From positions 124,001 to 188,000 of the forward strand of contig WGNR01000001.1 of the NCBI GenBank assembly GCA_016124445.1: DNA of 64,000 nucleotides, given 5' to 3'. The position numbers and the translations under genes are program-made. The stretch comes from a bacterium. Its GTDB lineage: Bacteria > Planctomycetota > Planctomycetia > Pirellulales > Pirellulaceae. This document shows positions 60,822-64,000 of the stretch, one piece after another. The notes below the pieces were generated by a model, which saw nothing but the letters and a program-made list of their open reading frames with translations, had not been told where the DNA came from and searched no databases. Within the stretch, counting starts at the first letter, position 1; every line of letters starts with the position of its first letter.

Positions 60822-61673
60822 CTAGTGATAGTAACTGGGAGAGTTACCGCCAAAGCGATATTCGATGCTGCCGGCCACTGAGAAATTGTTGGACGACGAA
60901 GCGTCGGTTCCACCCAGGGTCATGTTATCGAGCAACTCGAATCGAAGGGCAATTCGCTTATGGATCAGGTACTTCATCCCAATACCCCAAGGCATCGAAA
61001 CCTGAGACTGATCTCGCGGCCGGCCGAACATGTCGTCGTACTGAAACACGGCGGCACCCAGCCCCAGCAAAGCGTAGGGACGCCACTTGGTATCGCCCCA
61101 AGGATAAAACAGCACGCTGTAATCCAACAGGATCAGTTGGCTCTTGCCTGAGATGTTCACATTCTGCGGATAAATGATGCGTCCCTGGCCGAATCCCAAA
61201 CGGACTTCCGCGCCCCAGTAGTGATCGAAGTCGTAACCGAGCCGGAAACCATCGAAGAAGGAACTTGCCTGTTCGATCTGACCAGGGATAAGATTCTGTA
61301 GCATGATCGTTCCGGCAAACGTATCGAAGTGAAACGGACGATTACGCCAACTCATGCCATGCAAGGGTTCGCCGAAGCCGGTGTGCCGCGAAGGGTCGTC
61401 GGGATGATTGTGAGTGAAATCGAAACGATGCGAAAACTGACCGCGGTGTCCGCCAAACCAGTTTTCGCTCGGCCCCGGCGGAGCGAGCAACCGTCCCGGC
61501 TCGACGTCGACGGCCTCGGCATCGAGTCGCTTACCAGGCAGCGGCTCGATATCTTCCATGAATGGCGTGTTGGCCCCCTGCTGTTCCTCTTGGGCGTAGG
61601 CTGACGAAGCGCAGCAACTGCTGCCAATCGCTGCCAACAACATGGAAATCAAGATGCGGTGACGCGGACCCAT
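60822..61673 (-). CDS. Outer-membrane beta-barrel protein
   Basis: 283 aa with signal peptide (I-S-M-L-L-A-A-I-G-S-S-C-C-A-S-S-A-Y-A-Q). From residue ~125 on, strands alternate polar and aromatic residues (F-F-D-G-F-R-L-G-Y-D-F, W-G-A-E-V-R-L-G-F-G, W-R-P-Y-A-L-L-G-L-G-A-A-V-F, I-A-L-R-F-E-L-L-D-N, V-A-G-S-I-E-Y-R-F-G), the pattern of an eight- or ten-strand barrel of the OmpA/OprF-like or outer-membrane barrel-domain type. The substrate is unknown. It converges with the cysteine-rich lipoprotein gene. Confidence 0.8.
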   Translation of the reverse strand: MGPRHRILISMLLAAIGSSCCASSAYAQEEQQGANTPFMEDIEPLPGKRLDAEAVDVEPGRLLAPPGPSENWFGGHRGQFSHRFDFTHNHPDDPSRHTGFGEPLHGMSWRNRPFHFDTFAGTIMLQNLIPGQIEQASSFFDGFRLGYDFDHYWGAEVRLGFGQGRIIYPQNVNISGKSQLILLDYSVLFYPWGDTKWRPYALLGLGAAVFQYDDMFGRPRDQSQVSMPWGIGMKYLIHKRIALRFELLDNMTLGGTDASSSNNFSVAGSIEYRFGGNSPSYYH

Positions 61674-61846
61674 TCACCAACTTTCAAGGGACCTGGAAAA
61701 TCTGTGCCTATTTTCGGGCAGCGGATTATCGAAACGCCCCCGCGCCGCGTCAATGCACATTCTTGAGCAAATGTTGGTGAAGTTGTGGCAATTTGATAAT
61801 TTATTGCCAGCCCTATTCCTCTGCCCCACATTTTCAACGGAGCTGG

Positions 61847-62707
61847 ATGATGTCGATCGCCTTCAAAACAAGTCTTTGCGTGTTGATACTACTGCCCGGC
61901 ATGCTGCTAGCTGATGGCCCAGCAGAACGGGAAGCTAACAAGCGTGAAGCTGAAAAGCGTGAAGCCATGATACACGCAGCTAACAAGCGCAAAGACGAAA
62001 TCCGTGAAGGCATAGAACGCGAAGTACGACAGCAGGCCGAAATGCGTGAGCGAGCAGAAAAGCAAGAAAGGGCTGCGCTGACGGAAGAATTGGAAGAGAT
62101 ACGTCGCAAGCTGGGGCCTGGCTTTTCGATTGAATCGGAAGAATTCGGAATCGAGCGTGATCGCCCCCGCCCTGACCCCGATCCGATGCTCCATGAAATG
62201 GCAGAGCAGTTCCGCCACCACGCTCGTCGACTGGAGGAGCTTGCCGGCGATTTCGAGTCTCGGATGCAATATCACATGGCAGATCGCCTGCGGGAAGCAG
62301 CCCGACGGCAATGGGAAGCGGCCCGGATCTTATTGCCGCCACCGGAAGAATTCATGCCGCCAGGACCCACCCCAGAACCGCCAATGGTGATGGGTCGCCC
62401 TCATGAACCAGAACATCGACATGCCCAGCCGATGCCTGGGATGCCTCCGGGAGCAATGCAACCAATGCGACATGGCCCCCAGCCTGGGCAACCGGTGCCA
62501 GTAGTGCCCTTCCCTGGATCAGGCTTCCGGCCAAATTCAGAATACCACGACCCCATTGAGCCAGGACAAGCCTCAAACTTCCCGAATGCACAATCGGATG
62601 CCAGCAGCCAGCCAGGATCAGAGGGGCTTAAGCTTTACGGCCTGCTTCCGCTGCAAAGAGTGGAAGCCGAGGAGCAAAAAGGACCGCAACTCTCGCCTGA
62701 AAGGTAA
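61847..62707 (+). CDS. Secreted coiled-coil protein with Pro/His/Met-rich C terminus
   Basis: 286 aa; ATG 61847 has GGAG upstream and starts a signal peptide (L-C-V-L-I-L-L-P-G-M-L-L-A). Residues ~25-85 are a highly charged coiled coil (repeats of K-R-E-A-E-K-R-E-A). Two helices (~110-165) follow, then ~100 residues rich in Pro, Met, His and Gln, which might bind copper or be disordered. No family recognised. Confidence 0.7.
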   Translation: MMSIAFKTSLCVLILLPGMLLADGPAEREANKREAEKREAMIHAANKRKDEIREGIEREVRQQAEMRERAEKQERAALTEELEEIRRKLGPGFSIESEEFGIERDRPRPDPDPMLHEMAEQFRHHARRLEELAGDFESRMQYHMADRLREAARRQWEAARILLPPPEEFMPPGPTPEPPMVMGRPHEPEHRHAQPMPGMPPGAMQPMRHGPQPGQPVPVVPFPGSGFRPNSEYHDPIEPGQASNFPNAQSDASSQPGSEGLKLYGLLPLQRVEAEEQKGPQLSPER

Positions 62708-62899
62708 AAACACCCCCCAACGGGTGCAGGAGCTTGACGAAGCCACGTCATTTCAAGGATGATGGCAATGCGGTAATACGCCTAAAATTCAGGTACAAAA
62801 GACTTAACGGCGATTTGTGCTGCGTGGTACGCTTAAGGTGTACTTCTCTTCTCTCTCGATCCATTCTCCCTTTTCATATTCCGCTCGGAGGATAGCGCT

Positions 62900-64000
62900 T
62901 TGGCTGGAACCCTGGGAAATTTTGCGGACATTTTGATTCGACGCGGGCTCGTTGGGCCGGACCAGTTGCGCGAGGCCGAAACAATGGCCGACGCCCAAGG
63001 AATCCCGGTTCCTGACGCGCTGATCCGCTCGGGCTATGTTGCCTCGAACGATGTGATGCGGGCCGTGGCCGAAGAACATGGCCTTGAGTTTGTTGACCTC
63101 GACGAGGTCCGAATTCCCATGTCTGCGGTCGAATTAGTACCTGAATCGGTCGCGCGCGAAAACGTGGTGATGCCGTTCGCGGAAGATGATGGAGCCCTCA
63201 AGGTCATCATCTCCGACCCGCTGGACCTGGAAACGATCGACAAACTCCGATTCATATTGAATCGAAAAGTCGAAATCGCCCTCGCTCCGCGCGAAAACAT
63301 TACCGAATCAATCAACCGTTATTACGGGCAACAAGAAGGTGAATCTGCGGATACCATGCTGCAGGAATTCACCGATACCGCGATCGACTTCACCGACACC
63401 ATGGAACAAGACACCATGACGATGGCGGGGGAGGAGACGATCGACGAAACGAGCGCCCCGGTCGTTCGGCTGGTGCAGCTGATGATCAACGAAGCGGTCC
63501 AGCTCCGAGCGTCCGACATCCATGTCGAGCCGTTCGAGGAACGGGTCCGCATTCGCTACCGCATCGATGGCCGTTTGATCGAACGTGACAGCCCCCCCAG
63601 ACGTATGCTGGGTGCGATCCTGTCCCGTCTGAAGATTTTGGCCGGGATCGACATCGCCGAGCGTCGTCGCTGTCAGGATGGTCGAATCAAAGCGGACGTC
63701 GGTACCAAGACGATCGACCTTCGCGTGAGCGTGATCCCCACCAACCATGGTCAGTCGATCGTGATGCGGATCTTGGATAAAGACAGCATCAAGGTGGGTG
63801 TTCGCCAGCTGGGTCTGTCCGACTCGAACTTCATCAAGTTCAACAATCTCATCAAACGGCCCAACGGTATTATCCTGGTGACCGGTCCAACCGGTTCTGG
63901 AAAAACGACCACGCTCTACGCGGCGCTCAACGAATTGAATCGGCCTGACACCAAGATCATCACGGCCGAAGACCCGGTCGAATACTACCTGCCGGGGATC
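62900..64000 (+). CDS. Type II secretion/type IV pilus assembly ATPase (GspE/PilB family), 3' truncated by window
   Basis: TTG 62900 preceded by GGAGGATAGC is the start (TTG, good spacing). The first ~150 residues are the GSPII_E N-terminal domain (L-G-N-F-A-D-I-L-I-R-R-G-L-V). The ATPase part shows R-A-S-D-I-H-V-E-P, the R-I-D-G-R-L region, Walker A G-P-T-G-S-G-K-T (329-336) and the aspartate box I-T-A-E-D-P-V-E-Y. The reading frame is still open at base 64000, so the zinc-binding tetracysteine and C terminus are missing. It powers pseudopilus or pilus assembly from the cytoplasmic side. Partners lie beyond the window. Confidence 0.93.
   Translation, partial: MAGTLGNFADILIRRGLVGPDQLREAETMADAQGIPVPDALIRSGYVASNDVMRAVAEEHGLEFVDLDEVRIPMSAVELVPESVARENVVMPFAEDDGALKVIISDPLDLETIDKLRFILNRKVEIALAPRENITESINRYYGQQEGESADTMLQEFTDTAIDFTDTMEQDTMTMAGEETIDETSAPVVRLVQLMINEAVQLRASDIHVEPFEERVRIRYRIDGRLIERDSPPRRMLGAILSRLKILAGIDIAERRRCQDGRIKADVGTKTIDLRVSVIPTNHGQSIVMRILDKDSIKVGVRQLGLSDSNFIKFNNLIKRPNGIILVTGPTGSGKTTTLYAALNELNRPDTKIITAEDPVEYYLPGI

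Noticed and set aside
1..64000. CRISPR arrays, rRNA genes, prophage or complete insertion sequences
   Set aside because: No regular spacer-repeat pattern, no rRNA-like stretch, and no transposase, integrase or phage structural gene was seen.

Overview
The window looks like a chromosomal segment of a marine planctomycete (Pirellulales type, such as Blastopirellula, Bremerella or Rhodopirellula). This is inferred from gene content, not from a database match. The markers are two formylglycine-type sulfatases, three proteins with SLA1-homology (SHD1) domains, a giant PVC-type membrane-bound dehydrogenase with HEAT repeats and a c-type heme site, Tat-exported sugar-isomerase-like proteins, cysteine-rich lipoproteins, and many secreted proteins without a recognisable family. 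Core genes are moderately GC-rich; the stretch at about 5.2-10.1 kb is visibly more AT-rich.

Layout. 0-5 kb: the tail of an MDR oxidoreductase, purE-purK, a hypothetical gene, and dcd with a Tat-exported hydroxypyruvate-isomerase-like gene. 5.2-10.3 kb: an accessory island with two SUKH (SMI1/KNR4) proteins, several small orphan genes, gene fragments, and four copies in the same orientation of a 216-224 bp palindromic repeat with hairpin ends (REPIN or MITE-like). 10.3-15.3 kb: nth and a moxR-DUF58-DUF4129 operon. 15.5-18.5 kb: two SHD1 proteins. 18.9-25.2 kb: a run of tightly spaced genes holding a large FAD/Fe-S oxidoreductase, moaD-moaE-moaA, a cysteine desulfurase and a YkgJ-type protein. 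25.5-29 kb: an HU-family gene, a small lipoprotein, pyrD, trpS and acpS. 29-35.5 kb: two convergent secreted beta-propeller proteins. 35.5-41 kb: a tRNA-like relic, a slipin gene frameshifted by a three-copy heptamer, a DUF4396 membrane protein, a DinB-like protein and a sulfatase. 41-44.5 kb: a HlyD/ABC exporter. 44.7-49.6 kb: the giant PVC protein. 49.8-57.1 kb: a minus-strand catabolic cluster (nucleoside hydrolase, ribokinase, sulfatase, fucose/arabinose-isomerase-like protein, FGGY kinase). 57.3-64 kb: tRNA-Ser, membrane and secreted proteins, an untranslated zone with two strong terminators, an outer-membrane barrel, and the start of a type II secretion/type IV pilus ATPase cut by the window end.

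How the genes work together. purE/purK, dcd, pyrD, trpS and acpS are housekeeping. The moa genes make molybdopterin, and the adjacent cysteine desulfurase could supply its sulfur (inference). The 49.8-57.1 kb cluster reads as salvage of ribose from nucleosides together with use of a sulfated sugar through desulfation, isomerisation and phosphorylation.

The least ordinary items are the repeat family with a compensatory base-pair change, the gene debris at its edges, the heptamer-switched slipin, a second palindromic element lying exactly between two convergent stop codons, and the tRNA-like fold without a D arm.
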